From Muribaculaceae bacterium (GTDB lineage: Bacteria; Bacteroidota; Bacteroidia; Bacteroidales; Muribaculaceae), in assembly GCA_029051445.1 (NCBI GenBank), contig JAIDKP010000114.1:1-8140 (forward strand): a stretch of DNA of 8,140 nucleotides, written 5' to 3'. Positions 1 through 7,467 of the stretch are shown piece by piece. The notes under the pieces are model-generated. The model was not told the origin of the DNA. It saw nothing but the letters and a program-made list of their open reading frames with translations, and ran no database searches. Position numbers and translations under genes: made by a program. The stretch's first letter is position 1. Each line of letters opens with the position of its first letter.

Positions 1-1640
1 CAATACTTCATGCCGGCGGTAAGTTTGACAAAGGCTCCTATAAGGTGTCGGGCGGACTTCATGGTGTCGGTGTGTCGTGTGTTAACGCGCTTTCCACGTA
101 TCTGCGTGCAGAAGTTCACCGTGGCGGAAAAGCGTATGTGCAGGAATACAGCTGCGGTAAGCCTACGACCGGTCTCATGACTATAGGGGAGGTCTCTGAT
201 ACCGGAACTTCGATCACGTTTAAGCCAGACGGGTCGATATTTACGGTGACGGAGTACGATTACAGCACACTTGCCAACCGTCTGCGGGATCTTGCATATC
301 TTAATGCGGGCATCACGCTCTCGCTTACAGACAAGCGTCATAAGGATTCTGAAGGAAATGCTGTCGGAGAAGTTTTCTATTCGTCGCGTGGTCTAAGCGA
401 GTTTGTAGAGTATATCGACAGCAACAAGGAGTCGCTTATCTCTGATGTCATACACCTTAACACTGAGCGTCAGGGGATTCCTGTTGAGGTGGCACTGACT
501 TACAACAATACCTACAACGAGAATATATATTCGTTTGTCAACAATATCAACACGATTGAGGGCGGCACGCATCTCACCGGCTTCCGTCGCGGATTGACAT
601 CGACTCTCAAGAAGTATGCCGAAGATAACCGTCTGCTTGAGAAAGCCAAGGTGGATATTGCGAGCGACGACTTCAGAGAGGGACTGACAGCGGTTATTTC
701 GGTGAAGGTAATGGAACCTCAGTTTGAGGGTCAGACCAAAACAAAGCTCGGTAACTCGGAGGTGATCGGAGCTGTGCAGACAGCAGTCAGCGATGCTCTA
801 AAGACATATCTCGAAGAACACCCGAAACAGGCCCGCACAATTGTTGACAAGGTGATCCTTGCCGCTCAGGCCCGTCATGCCGCATACAATGCCCGTGCAA
901 AAGTTCAGCGCAAGTCTCCGCTTGGCGGCGGAGGCCTTCCCGGTAAACTCGCCGATTGCTCATCGCGCACAGCAGAAGACTGCGAACTGTTTATAGTCGA
1001 GGGTGACTCTGCAGGCGGAACGGCCAAACAGGGTCGTGACCGCCAGTTTCAGGCTATTTTGCCTCTCCGCGGCAAGATCCTGAACGTGGAGAAGGCAATG
1101 GATCACAAGATCTTTGATAATGAGGAAATAACCAATCTTTTCCGTGCGATGCGCGTGACGATCGGCACCCCGGATGATCCTAAGGAGGCCAATCTCAGCA
1201 AGCTTGCCTATCACAAGATTATCATCATGACTGATGCCGATGTTGATGGAAGCCATATTGCTACTCTCCTTATGACGTTCTTCTTCAGAAGAATGCGTCC
1301 TGTTATCGAACAAGGGTATCTCTATCTTGCCACTCCGCCGCTCTACAAGTGCAAAAGAGGCAAGAATGAAGAGTATTGCTGGAATGACGCACAGGTACAG
1401 CAGTTCATCAACAAGTATGGTGAAGGTGTAAAGGTGCAGCGATACAAAGGTCTTGGTGAGATGAGTGCGGCTGAGCTCCGGGATACAACTATGGATCCTT
1501 CGCAGCGCCTGCTGAAACAGGTGAAAATAAGCGATGCTGCGGAAGCCGACAGGATATTCTCCATGCTTATGGGTGAAGATGTTGGTCCGCGCAGGGAGTT
1601 TATCGAGTCGAATGCCAATTACGCGAATATCGACGCTTGA
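1..1640 (+). CDS. gyrB: DNA gyrase subunit B, 5'-truncated by the window edge
   Basis: ATP-driven subunit of DNA gyrase, which introduces negative supercoils together with GyrA in the cytoplasm. The reading frame is open from base 3, giving 545 visible residues; about 100 N-terminal residues lie outside the window. Visible landmarks, numbered from base 3, are the ATP-lid GLHGVG motif (18-23), the QTK loop whose lysine contacts ATP (244-246), the Toprim EGDSAGG motif (333-339), the Mg-binding DADVDGSH motif (411-418) and QRYKGLGEM (479-487). The PLRGKILNVEKA stretch and the absence of the large E. coli insert favour GyrB over ParE. The protein ends in YANIDA, as Bacteroidetes GyrBs do. The GTG at 45 is an internal valine, not a start, because the conserved LHAGGKF block lies upstream of it. 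A hairpin follows the stop, so transcription probably ends here. Confidence 0.97.
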   Translation, partial: ILHAGGKFDKGSYKVSGGLHGVGVSCVNALSTYLRAEVHRGGKAYVQEYSCGKPTTGLMTIGEVSDTGTSITFKPDGSIFTVTEYDYSTLANRLRDLAYLNAGITLSLTDKRHKDSEGNAVGEVFYSSRGLSEFVEYIDSNKESLISDVIHLNTERQGIPVEVALTYNNTYNENIYSFVNNINTIEGGTHLTGFRRGLTSTLKKYAEDNRLLEKAKVDIASDDFREGLTAVISVKVMEPQFEGQTKTKLGNSEVIGAVQTAVSDALKTYLEEHPKQARTIVDKVILAAQARHAAYNARAKVQRKSPLGGGGLPGKLADCSSRTAEDCELFIVEGDSAGGTAKQGRDRQFQAILPLRGKILNVEKAMDHKIFDNEEITNLFRAMRVTIGTPDDPKEANLSKLAYHKIIIMTDADVDGSHIATLLMTFFFRRMRPVIEQGYLYLATPPLYKCKRGKNEEYCWNDAQVQQFINKYGEGVKVQRYKGLGEMSAAELRDTTMDPSQRLLKQVKISDAAEADRIFSMLMGEDVGPRREFIESNANYANIDA

Positions 1641-1662
1641 TCAATAGTCTATTATATTTGTC

Positions 1663-1691
1663 GGGCGTCTTCAGAATCAATGGAGACGCCC
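1663..1691 (+). terminator. Hairpin after gyrB, probable terminator without a U-tract
   Basis: An inverted repeat starts 22 bases after the gyrB stop. GGGCGTCT (1663-1670) pairs perfectly with AGACGCCC (1684-1691), and the stem extends inward by T·G, C-G and A-T to 11 pairs, leaving a 7-base loop (1674-1680). The sequence after it (TTCGGTATAATAAAATT) is AT-rich but has no run of T, so it is not a textbook intrinsic terminator. The position and the GC-rich stem still suggest a 3'-end hairpin. No matching gene on the other strand would use it. Confidence 0.55.
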
Positions 1692-1833
1692 TTCGGTATA
1701 ATAAAATTATAGCGGAAGGTGGAAACGTTCGGGGTATCGATAGTGTTTATTATTTTGTAGGGGATGTGATCTAATTATAGATAATAAGTAGATTCAAATC
1801 ATGCCCTTTAATCATCTAAAATTTTGAAAAACA

Positions 1834-4110
1834 ATGGCAAAAAAGCTCACAAAAAAAAGTTTTGAGCGATTGAACGCACAAGTAAAGGATTTTATAGCCC
1901 AGCAGGGTAATGCAACTTTCAACTATAAAAATGTAGCACAGGCACTTGGTGTTACAGCATCGATAAGTATAGGTGATATAGCTGTAATTCTTGAGGAACT
2001 GGCATACAATGGGGAAATTGTGGAGATAACTCCTGGACGTTATAAATCTCTCAGGCGTACGAATGTCACTACAGGAACTTTTGTGCGACGCTCCAATGGG
2101 AAGAACAGTGTTATTACTGATGATGACGGCGAGCAGATTATGGTTGCCGAACGTAATTCGATGCACGCATTTAATGGTGACAAAGTTAAAATCAGTGTGG
2201 CGGCACGTACTCCCGGTATTGAAGCCGAGGCTGAGGTTATCGAGATTATTGAGAAGAAGGAACAGACTTTTATCGGCAAACTCAAGGTTGACAAACATTT
2301 CGGATATCTTTTAACGGATTCTAAATTCCTTGCAACAGACGTTTTTATCCCCAAGAACAAGCTGAAAGGAGGAGTGACGGGTGACAAGGCTATCGTGCGT
2401 ATCACCGAATGGCCCGATGACTCAAAAAATCCTAAGGGTGAGGTTGTCGACATACTTGGAAAGGCGGGGGAGAACAACGCTGAGATACATGCCATACTGG
2501 CAGAGTTCGGACTTCCGTACCATTATCCGGAAAATGTAGACAAGGCAGCGTTGAAAATAGGTGCCGGCATAACCCCGGAGGAGATTGCAAAGCGTCTGGA
2601 TATGCGTGATGTAACGACATTTACGATAGATCCAAAGGATGCAAAGGATTTTGACGATGCCCTGTCGATAAGGACACTGCAAAACGGCAACTATGAGGTC
2701 GGTGTGCATATTGCAGATGTGACACATTATGTAAAGCCTGACTCGCTTCTCGATCGTGAGGCGGAGAAGAGGGCAACTTCGGTTTATCTTGTAGACCGTG
2801 TTGTGCCTATGCTGCCTGAGCATCTTAGCAACGGGATCTGTTCGTTGCGTCCTGATGAGGAAAAGCTGACATTCTCGTGTGTATTTGAGATGACACCAGC
2901 CGGAAAGGTTGTCGATTCCAAGATATGCCGCACAGTAATAAAAAGTGACCGACGTTTCACTTATGAGGAGGCGCAGAATATCATAGAGACAGGAGAAGGG
3001 GATTTCAAGACTGAGGTGCTGGCACTTGACGGTCTGGCCAAGATCTTGCGTAAGAAGCGCTATGAGAACGGTTCGGTTGATTTCGACCGTACGGAGGTCA
3101 GGTTTGATATTGATGAAAACGGACATCCGACTGGCGTATATTTCAAGGAGTCTAAAGATGCCAACAAGCTGATCGAGGAGTTTATGCTTCTCGCTAACAA
3201 AACGGTTGCTCGGTTTGTAGGTGAAGTGAAGGGTAAACGCAAGAAAGCTAAAGCCTTTGTGTACCGTGTTCATGATATGCCTGATCCGGTCAAGCTTGAA
3301 GATCTGTCGAGGTTGTCCAGGACTTTCGGCTACAAGGTAAAATCGCAGGGATCGTCAAAGGAGGTAAACAATTCTCTGAACCGTCTGCTTAAAGACGTGA
3401 AGGGGAGGGGTGAGGAGAATCTGTTGTCGACTCTTGCGCTGAAGTGTATGGCAAAGGCTAAGTACACTACCGAGAATATCGGGCATTATGGCCTCGGTTT
3501 TGAGTATTACACTCACTTTACATCGCCGATCAGACGTTATCCGGATATGATGGTGCATCGCCTGATTGATAAATATCTCAATGGCGGACGCAGTGCCAAT
3601 GTGACTAAGCTTGAGGATCAATGCCGGCATTCGTCGGATATGGAGCAGCTTGCTGCAAATGCCGAGAGAGCTTCTATCAAATATAAGCAGGTAGAGTATC
3701 TAAACGATCATCTTGGAGAGGTGTATGACGGTGTTATTTCCGGAGTGACTGAGTGGGGGCTTTATGTCGAGCTTACTGAAAACAAGTGCGAAGGGCTTGT
3801 GCCTATAAGGGATCTCACTGATGATTACTATGATTTCGATGAGAAGAACTATTGCCTTATCGGTCTCCGTAAGAACAACCGTTATCAGCTTGGCGACAGT
3901 GTGAAGGTCAAAGTGGCCCGAGCCAATCTTGAGCGCAAGCAACTTGATTTTGCTCTTGTGGATGAACGACACAGATGTCAGGATGAGGACGATATGGGTA
4001 AAAAAATGTCGGTGCCGCAGGCATTGCGCAGTGGCAAAAAATCCCGTTCGGTAAAAAAGACAAATAACAGTAAAAAAGGACATACAAATAAGAAACGTCG
4101 AGGGAAATGA
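1834..4110 (+). CDS. rnr: Ribonuclease R (RNase II/RNB family 3'-5' exoribonuclease)
   Basis: Processive, Mg-dependent 3'-5' exoribonuclease that degrades structured RNA, including rRNA fragments and mRNA stem-loops, in the cytoplasm. The 758 residues have the full RNase R layout: an N-terminal winged-helix-like region (about 5-70), two cold-shock/OB domains (about 78-140 and 145-205), the RNB catalytic domain (about 257-585), an S1 domain (about 626-712) and a lysine/arginine-rich tail (about 720-758). The four catalytic aspartates are intact in the IDPKDAKDFDDA motif (D266, D272, D274, D275), matching RNase II D201/D207/D209/D210 in spacing. The family signature HFTSPIRRYPDMMVHRL is at 561-577. 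The start is the first ATG after a stop-rich, AT-rich leader and gives MAKKLTKKSF. No strong ribosome-binding site is visible, which is usual in this phylum. The stop overlaps the next start as ATGA, so the downstream transporter is probably translationally coupled. Confidence 0.96.
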   Translation: MAKKLTKKSFERLNAQVKDFIAQQGNATFNYKNVAQALGVTASISIGDIAVILEELAYNGEIVEITPGRYKSLRRTNVTTGTFVRRSNGKNSVITDDDGEQIMVAERNSMHAFNGDKVKISVAARTPGIEAEAEVIEIIEKKEQTFIGKLKVDKHFGYLLTDSKFLATDVFIPKNKLKGGVTGDKAIVRITEWPDDSKNPKGEVVDILGKAGENNAEIHAILAEFGLPYHYPENVDKAALKIGAGITPEEIAKRLDMRDVTTFTIDPKDAKDFDDALSIRTLQNGNYEVGVHIADVTHYVKPDSLLDREAEKRATSVYLVDRVVPMLPEHLSNGICSLRPDEEKLTFSCVFEMTPAGKVVDSKICRTVIKSDRRFTYEEAQNIIETGEGDFKTEVLALDGLAKILRKKRYENGSVDFDRTEVRFDIDENGHPTGVYFKESKDANKLIEEFMLLANKTVARFVGEVKGKRKKAKAFVYRVHDMPDPVKLEDLSRLSRTFGYKVKSQGSSKEVNNSLNRLLKDVKGRGEENLLSTLALKCMAKAKYTTENIGHYGLGFEYYTHFTSPIRRYPDMMVHRLIDKYLNGGRSANVTKLEDQCRHSSDMEQLAANAERASIKYKQVEYLNDHLGEVYDGVISGVTEWGLYVELTENKCEGLVPIRDLTDDYYDFDEKNYCLIGLRKNNRYQLGDSVKVKVARANLERKQLDFALVDERHRCQDEDDMGKKMSVPQALRSGKKSRSVKKTNNSKKGHTNKKRRGK

Positions 4111-5006
4111 ATGCTCTCAGTCTTGTAAGGAAAAAACGTGCCGGCCGTGGTTATCTGCTTGCTGCCATAGCTTCTTGTACTTATGGTCTGAATCCATTAT
4201 TCGCAGTACCGCTTTATGATATCGGCCTCAATGTAAATTCTGTACTGTTTTACCGATATACTGCTGCGGCTGTAGTGCTTGCGATTGTGATGCTTTTGTC
4301 GAAGATGTCGTTCAGGCTGCATCGTCGCGAGGTTGTTCCGCTTGTTTTTGCAGGAATACTTTTTGCTGTTTCGTCGCTGTTTCTGTTTTACAGCTATAAG
4401 TTTATGGATGTCGGTATAGCATCGACGATACTCTATGTGACTCCTTTCTTTGTAGCTGCGATCATGGCTGTTTTTTTTCATCAGCGCATACCGATTGTCG
4501 GGATAGTGTGTATTGCTGTGGCGATGATCGGAATAGGCATGCTTTCGATCAAGGCAGACAGTACAATACAGAATCCGGTCGGCATCGTGTGTGTGATCGG
4601 TTCGTCGCTTACTTATGCGATCTATATGATCATAATAAACAGAACTTGCCTTAACGGCATGGGGATTGTTCCGTTGACATTCTATTCGATAGTTGTCGGT
4701 GTTGCGGTCTTTGCTGTGTTTATGGATTTCTTCCGTGATCTTGCTCCACTGCCTATGACTTATACTGCAATCTACAATGTCGCCGGTCTTGCGATTTTCC
4801 CGACAGTCGTGTCAATACTGACAATGACAGTAGCCATACAGGATATCGGTCCTGTTCCGACTTCTATACTTGAGGCGCTTGAGCCTGTGACAGCACTTAT
4901 GATAGGATGTCTGATATTCGGGGAGTCACTTACAGCCCTGAATATGGCCGGAGTGGCAGTAGTCTTATCGGCCGTGACTCTTTTTGTGCTTTCAAAACAT
5001 AGCTGA
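4107..5006 (+). CDS. EamA-family (DMT superfamily) ten-helix transporter, substrate unknown
   Basis: Inner-membrane metabolite transporter of the drug/metabolite superfamily, 299 residues, the usual length. Ten hydrophobic segments can be read at roughly 15-35, 44-65, 75-96, 102-123, 128-147, 157-176, 187-206, 219-241, 252-271 and 278-296, preceded by a basic N-terminus (RKKRAGR). The two halves are internal EamA repeats: the ILYVTPFFVAAIMAVFF segment (108-124) of the first corresponds to ILEALEPVTALMIG (254-267) of the second. The second repeat keeps the usual acidic end (FGES), while the first has HQR instead. The ATG sits in ATGA with the rnr stop and is preceded by GAGGGAAA, a plausible ribosome site; the frame has no better start. 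bioB follows 40 bases later. DMT relatives carry amino acids, nucleosides, vitamins and sugars, and E. coli YigM, a biotin transporter, belongs to this superfamily. Carriage of biotin or a precursor is therefore possible but rests only on position. Confidence 0.9.
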   Translation: MNALSLVRKKRAGRGYLLAAIASCTYGLNPLFAVPLYDIGLNVNSVLFYRYTAAAVVLAIVMLLSKMSFRLHRREVVPLVFAGILFAVSSLFLFYSYKFMDVGIASTILYVTPFFVAAIMAVFFHQRIPIVGIVCIAVAMIGIGMLSIKADSTIQNPVGIVCVIGSSLTYAIYMIIINRTCLNGMGIVPLTFYSIVVGVAVFAVFMDFFRDLAPLPMTYTAIYNVAGLAIFPTVVSILTMTVAIQDIGPVPTSILEALEPVTALMIGCLIFGESLTALNMAGVAVVLSAVTLFVLSKHS

Positions 5007-5046
5007 AACAAACAGGGAAGGGTGTATCGTAAACCAATCAATTGAA

Positions 5047-6009
5047 ATGGAAACAATCAAACGTCTCAAAAACAAAGTGCTTACCGGAGGTGAGATAACT
5101 TATGAAGAGGGCGTGGAGCTGATATCGACTGAGCATCTTGATGCTTTATTCGAGGCGTCGGCAGAAATTACCCGCAAGTTTTGTCCTAAAGACTTCGATT
5201 CTTGCTCGATTGTGAATGTGAGATCGGGTAAATGTTCGGAGAACTGCAAATGGTGTGCCCAGTCGGTACACTACAAGACGGGGTGCAATACATATGAGCT
5301 GATGAACCGCCACGAGTGTATGGCGGCCGCACGACATAACAGAGCGAAGGGGGTAAAGCGGTTCTCGCTTGTCGCAAGCGGTCGCTCGATGACAGGCAGT
5401 GTCCTCAAGGAAGTCTGCGGGATATTGCGCGATGTGAAGGAGGAGACCGGCATATTCACGTGTGCGTCGCTGGGACTTCTCTCTCGGGACGATCTGAAAG
5501 AATTGTGGGATAGTGGTGTTCGTCGTTATCACTGTAATTTGGAGACTGCGCCGTCGTATTTTTCAAAACTTTGTACGACGCATACGATAGATGATAAATT
5601 AAAGACGATTGCAGCTGCACATGAACTCGGCATGGAAGTGTGCAGCGGCGGTATAATCGGAATGGGAGAGAGTGCCGAGCAGCGAGTCGAGTTTGGAGTA
5701 AAGCTCAGAGAAGCTAAACCTCACAGTATTCCTATCAATATTCTGTTGCCGATTCCCGGCACTCCGCTTGCTGATGTCAAGCCTATCACAGACGAAGAAA
5801 TCCTTGCTACGATTGCTGTTTTCAGATTTCTTCATCCCCAAACTCAACTCCGTTTTGCCGGCGGCCGGGCAAGACTTTCCCGCGAAACCCAGCTCAAATG
5901 TCTGGCAATAGGTATGAACGGGGGAGTTGTCGGTGATCTGCTAACTACAATCGGCAGCAAGATCGACGAAGACCGCAATCTTGTCGAAGAAGCCGGGTAT
6001 GAATTCTGA
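5047..6009 (+). CDS. bioB: Biotin synthase, radical SAM, with non-classical auxiliary cluster residues
   Basis: Converts dethiobiotin to biotin by inserting sulfur, the last step of biotin synthesis. From the ATG at 5047 the protein has 320 residues, normal for BioB. In-frame sequence continues upstream to a GTG at 4984, but that lies inside the transporter gene; METIKRLKNK is the natural N-terminus. The radical-SAM CxxxCxxC motif is C63-C67-C70, followed by AQS and HYKTG. Compared with E. coli, the auxiliary-cluster ligands Cys128, Cys188 and Arg260 correspond to C139 (FTCASLG), C199 (VCSGGIIGMGE) and R269 (LRFAGGR). Cys97, however, is replaced by serine (S107 in KRFSLVASGR). Extra cysteines stand at C53 (DSCSIVN) and C163 (YHCNLETAP, where E. 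coli has His152). This pattern resembles the 'Type II' BioBs reported from obligate anaerobes. No other bio genes are in the window. Distance suggests cotranscription with rnr and the transporter. Confidence 0.95.
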   Translation: METIKRLKNKVLTGGEITYEEGVELISTEHLDALFEASAEITRKFCPKDFDSCSIVNVRSGKCSENCKWCAQSVHYKTGCNTYELMNRHECMAAARHNRAKGVKRFSLVASGRSMTGSVLKEVCGILRDVKEETGIFTCASLGLLSRDDLKELWDSGVRRYHCNLETAPSYFSKLCTTHTIDDKLKTIAAAHELGMEVCSGGIIGMGESAEQRVEFGVKLREAKPHSIPINILLPIPGTPLADVKPITDEEILATIAVFRFLHPQTQLRFAGGRARLSRETQLKCLAIGMNGGVVGDLLTTIGSKIDEDRNLVEEAGYEF

Positions 6010-6021
6010 AACCGACAGACA

Positions 6022-6070
6022 GTGTGGAGTGACTGATGTGAAGACTAAATTAACAAATATTATTCCACAC
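6022..6070. repeat. Inverted repeat in the bioB-tpiA gap
   Basis: GTGTGGA (6022-6028) is matched by its reverse complement TCCACAC (6064-6070) across a 35-base AT-rich spacer. It sits 12 bases after the bioB stop and just upstream of the tpiA promoter. It could form the base of a long loop at the bioB mRNA end or be a split operator; seven pairs over such a spacer may also be chance. Confidence 0.3.
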
Positions 6071-6097
6071 GGGCATCTTTTGATGTGAATGAATTAT

Positions 6098-6105
6098 TAT
6101 TTTTG
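6098..6105 (+). promoter_or_regulatory. Bacteroidetes-type -7 promoter element before tpiA
   Basis: TATTTTTG is an exact match to the Bacteroidetes primary sigma -7 consensus TAnnTTTG. It lies 28 bases before the tpiA ATG, so transcription would start near 6111-6113 with a leader of about 20 bases. A TTTG that could serve as the -33 element is at 6079-6082, but the 15-base gap is shorter than the roughly 19-20 bases I would expect. The -7 call is good; the -33 call is weak. Confidence 0.6.
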
Positions 6106-6133
6106 CATTAAACTTTATTAACAGCATAGACCA

Positions 6134-6889
6134 ATGAGAAAGAACGTAGTTGCAGGCAACTGGAAGATGAACACCACTCTTCAGGAGGGTGTAAAGCTGG
6201 CCACAGAGGTAAATGAGGCCCTTAAGAATGTTGATGCAAAGTGCGATGTAGTGATTTGTGTGCCTTTCACTCATCTCGCATCGGTAAACGCAGTGATCGA
6301 CCCCGCCAAACTTGGTCTTGGCGCAGAGAACTGTGCAGATCATGTCAAGGGCGCATATACCGGCGAGATCTCAGCTCCTATGGTAGCTTCGACCGGTGCG
6401 ACTTATGTAATATTGGGCCACTCGGAGCGCCGTCAGTACTACGGTGAGACTTCGGAGACCCTTAAAGAGAAAGTAAATCTCGCTCTTGCCAACAATCTTA
6501 CTCCGATCTTCTGCATCGGCGAGGTACTTGAGCAGCGTGAGAACGGCTCATATCTCGAAGTCGTGAAGACTCAGATCGAGGAAGCTCTCTTTGACCTCAG
6601 CGCCGAGGATTTCTCGAAGCTTATTCTCGCTTATGAGCCCGTGTGGGCAATCGGTACAGGCAAGACCGCAACCGACGACCAGGCTCAGGAGATGCACGCG
6701 TTTATCCGTGGTGTGATCGCCGAGAAGTATGGCAAGGAAGTGGCAGACAACACTTCGATTCTCTATGGCGGCAGCTGCAAGCCGAGCAATGCCAAGGCTC
6801 TTTTTGCCAAGCCCGACGTTGACGGCGGCCTTATCGGCGGCGCAGCTCTCGAGGCAGAATCGTTTATGGGTATCGTGACCGCATTCTGA
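6134..6889 (+). CDS. tpiA: Triosephosphate isomerase
   Basis: Interconverts dihydroxyacetone phosphate and glyceraldehyde 3-phosphate in glycolysis and gluconeogenesis, as a cytoplasmic dimer. The 251-residue protein is a full-length TIM barrel. Active-site residues are all present: N9 and K11 in AGNWKMN, the electrophilic H96 in ILGHSERR, the base E168 in [14 protein letters not shown] (166-179, including the flexible loop 6), and the phosphate-binding GGS (212-214) and GG (235-236). The start is the first ATG after an A/T-rich leader (ATTAACAGCATAGACCA) with no Shine-Dalgarno sequence. A TAnnTTTG promoter lies just upstream. Codon choice looks cleaner and more GC-ending than in rnr or the transporter, as expected of a highly expressed gene. 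The SPOR gene begins 29 bases after the stop, suggesting an operon of tpiA, SPOR gene and folE. Confidence 0.98.
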   Translation: MRKNVVAGNWKMNTTLQEGVKLATEVNEALKNVDAKCDVVICVPFTHLASVNAVIDPAKLGLGAENCADHVKGAYTGEISAPMVASTGATYVILGHSERRQYYGETSETLKEKVNLALANNLTPIFCIGEVLEQRENGSYLEVVKTQIEEALFDLSAEDFSKLILAYEPVWAIGTGKTATDDQAQEMHAFIRGVIAEKYGKEVADNTSILYGGSCKPSNAKALFAKPDVDGGLIGGAALEAESFMGIVTAF

Positions 6890-6918
6890 ACGAGACCACA
6901 GCACGACAAAAATAACTG

Positions 6919-7467
6919 ATGACGATGAAACACCGGCATATTGTTGCTATCCTGTCGCTCTCGGCATTTTTGCTCTGCCCTTTTATGGCCGGAGCCGAAG
7001 ATCCGGATTCGACAGAGACTATTATTGACCATATTCAGGCTTCGGGTATAATCACGATTGTGCAGCCGGAGAAAATGCTTGAGCGTCTGTCCGGCGGTAA
7101 GTCGGGTGTGGAACGGCAGGTGCTGAATATGGGAGAAGCTGCACCGGCGGGCGTTGAATCATCGACATCAACAGAAAACACCGAGGCGGTATCCGGCACA
7201 ACAAAGGTGGCCGGATACCGTATACAGGTGTTCAGCGACAACAATGCGCGTTCGGCCAAAAGCGAGGCGCGCAGCAAAGCGCAGGCGATATCGGAGCGTA
7301 TGCCTCAGTATCGAACCTACGTTGTGTATCAGTCGCCCTACTGGCGATTGAAGGTAGGAGATTTCACTACCGCGACTGAGGCAGAAAACGCTGCCGACAT
7401 GATAAAGAAAATGTTTCCCTCTTATGCCCGAGAGGTGAGAGTGGTGAGAGACCGTATAAACCGATGA
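6919..7467 (+). CDS. Secreted SPOR-domain protein, putative peptidoglycan binding
   Basis: A 182-residue exported protein with a C-terminal SPOR domain. SPOR domains bind glycan strands stripped of stem peptides and often direct proteins to the division septum. A signal peptide is clear: basic MKHRH, a hydrophobic core, then PFMAGA with likely signal peptidase I cleavage after residue 26. The cysteine at 20 lacks a lipobox, so a lipoprotein is unlikely. Residues 30-70 contain a short hydrophobic helix-like block (IIDHIQASGIITIV); 72-96 is a low-complexity Ser/Thr/Glu linker. The SPOR domain spans about 98-178, from GYRIQVFSDN, with the typical alternating hydrophobic strands and YWRLKVGDF before the second half. 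A second ATG at 6925 (giving MKHRH) could be the true start. The stop overlaps the folE start as ATGA, so the two are probably translationally coupled. The exact cellular role is not known from sequence. Confidence 0.85.
   Translation: MTMKHRHIVAILSLSAFLLCPFMAGAEDPDSTETIIDHIQASGIITIVQPEKMLERLSGGKSGVERQVLNMGEAAPAGVESSTSTENTEAVSGTTKVAGYRIQVFSDNNARSAKSEARSKAQAISERMPQYRTYVVYQSPYWRLKVGDFTTATEAENAADMIKKMFPSYAREVRVVRDRINR

Noticed and set aside
45..47. GTG as the start of gyrB
   Set aside because: Conserved GyrB sequence (LHAGGKF...SYK) continues in frame upstream to base 3, so this is an internal valine of a gene cut by the window edge.
960..1313. Minus-strand open frames inside gyrB (also 1343-1618)
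   Set aside because: Both run opposite conserved Toprim and C-terminal GyrB sequence, with biased composition and no recognisable motif.
1653..1660. TATATTTG, an exact TAnnTTTG match after gyrB
   Set aside because: It lies directly before the gyrB hairpin with no TTTG at the right distance, and any transcript would start inside that hairpin, about 170 bases before rnr.
1751..1758. TATTTTGT as an rnr promoter element
   Set aside because: It matches the -7 consensus only with a base out of register and has no upstream TTG partner; I could not place the rnr promoter confidently.
2422..3273. Open frame of 283 codons on the minus strand inside rnr
   Set aside because: It lies wholly opposite the conserved RNB domain of RNase R, is rich in Cys, His, Leu and Arg like an antisense shadow, and shows no domain or start signal.
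4984..5046. Upstream in-frame extension of bioB from GTG
   Set aside because: It would overlap the transporter gene by 23 bases and adds 21 residues without BioB similarity; the ATG at 5047 gives a normal length.
6933..6996. Lipoprotein signal in the SPOR protein (cysteine at residue 20)
   Set aside because: The residues before the cysteine (AFLLC) do not fit a lipobox, while AGA followed by EDPD fits signal peptidase I cleavage.
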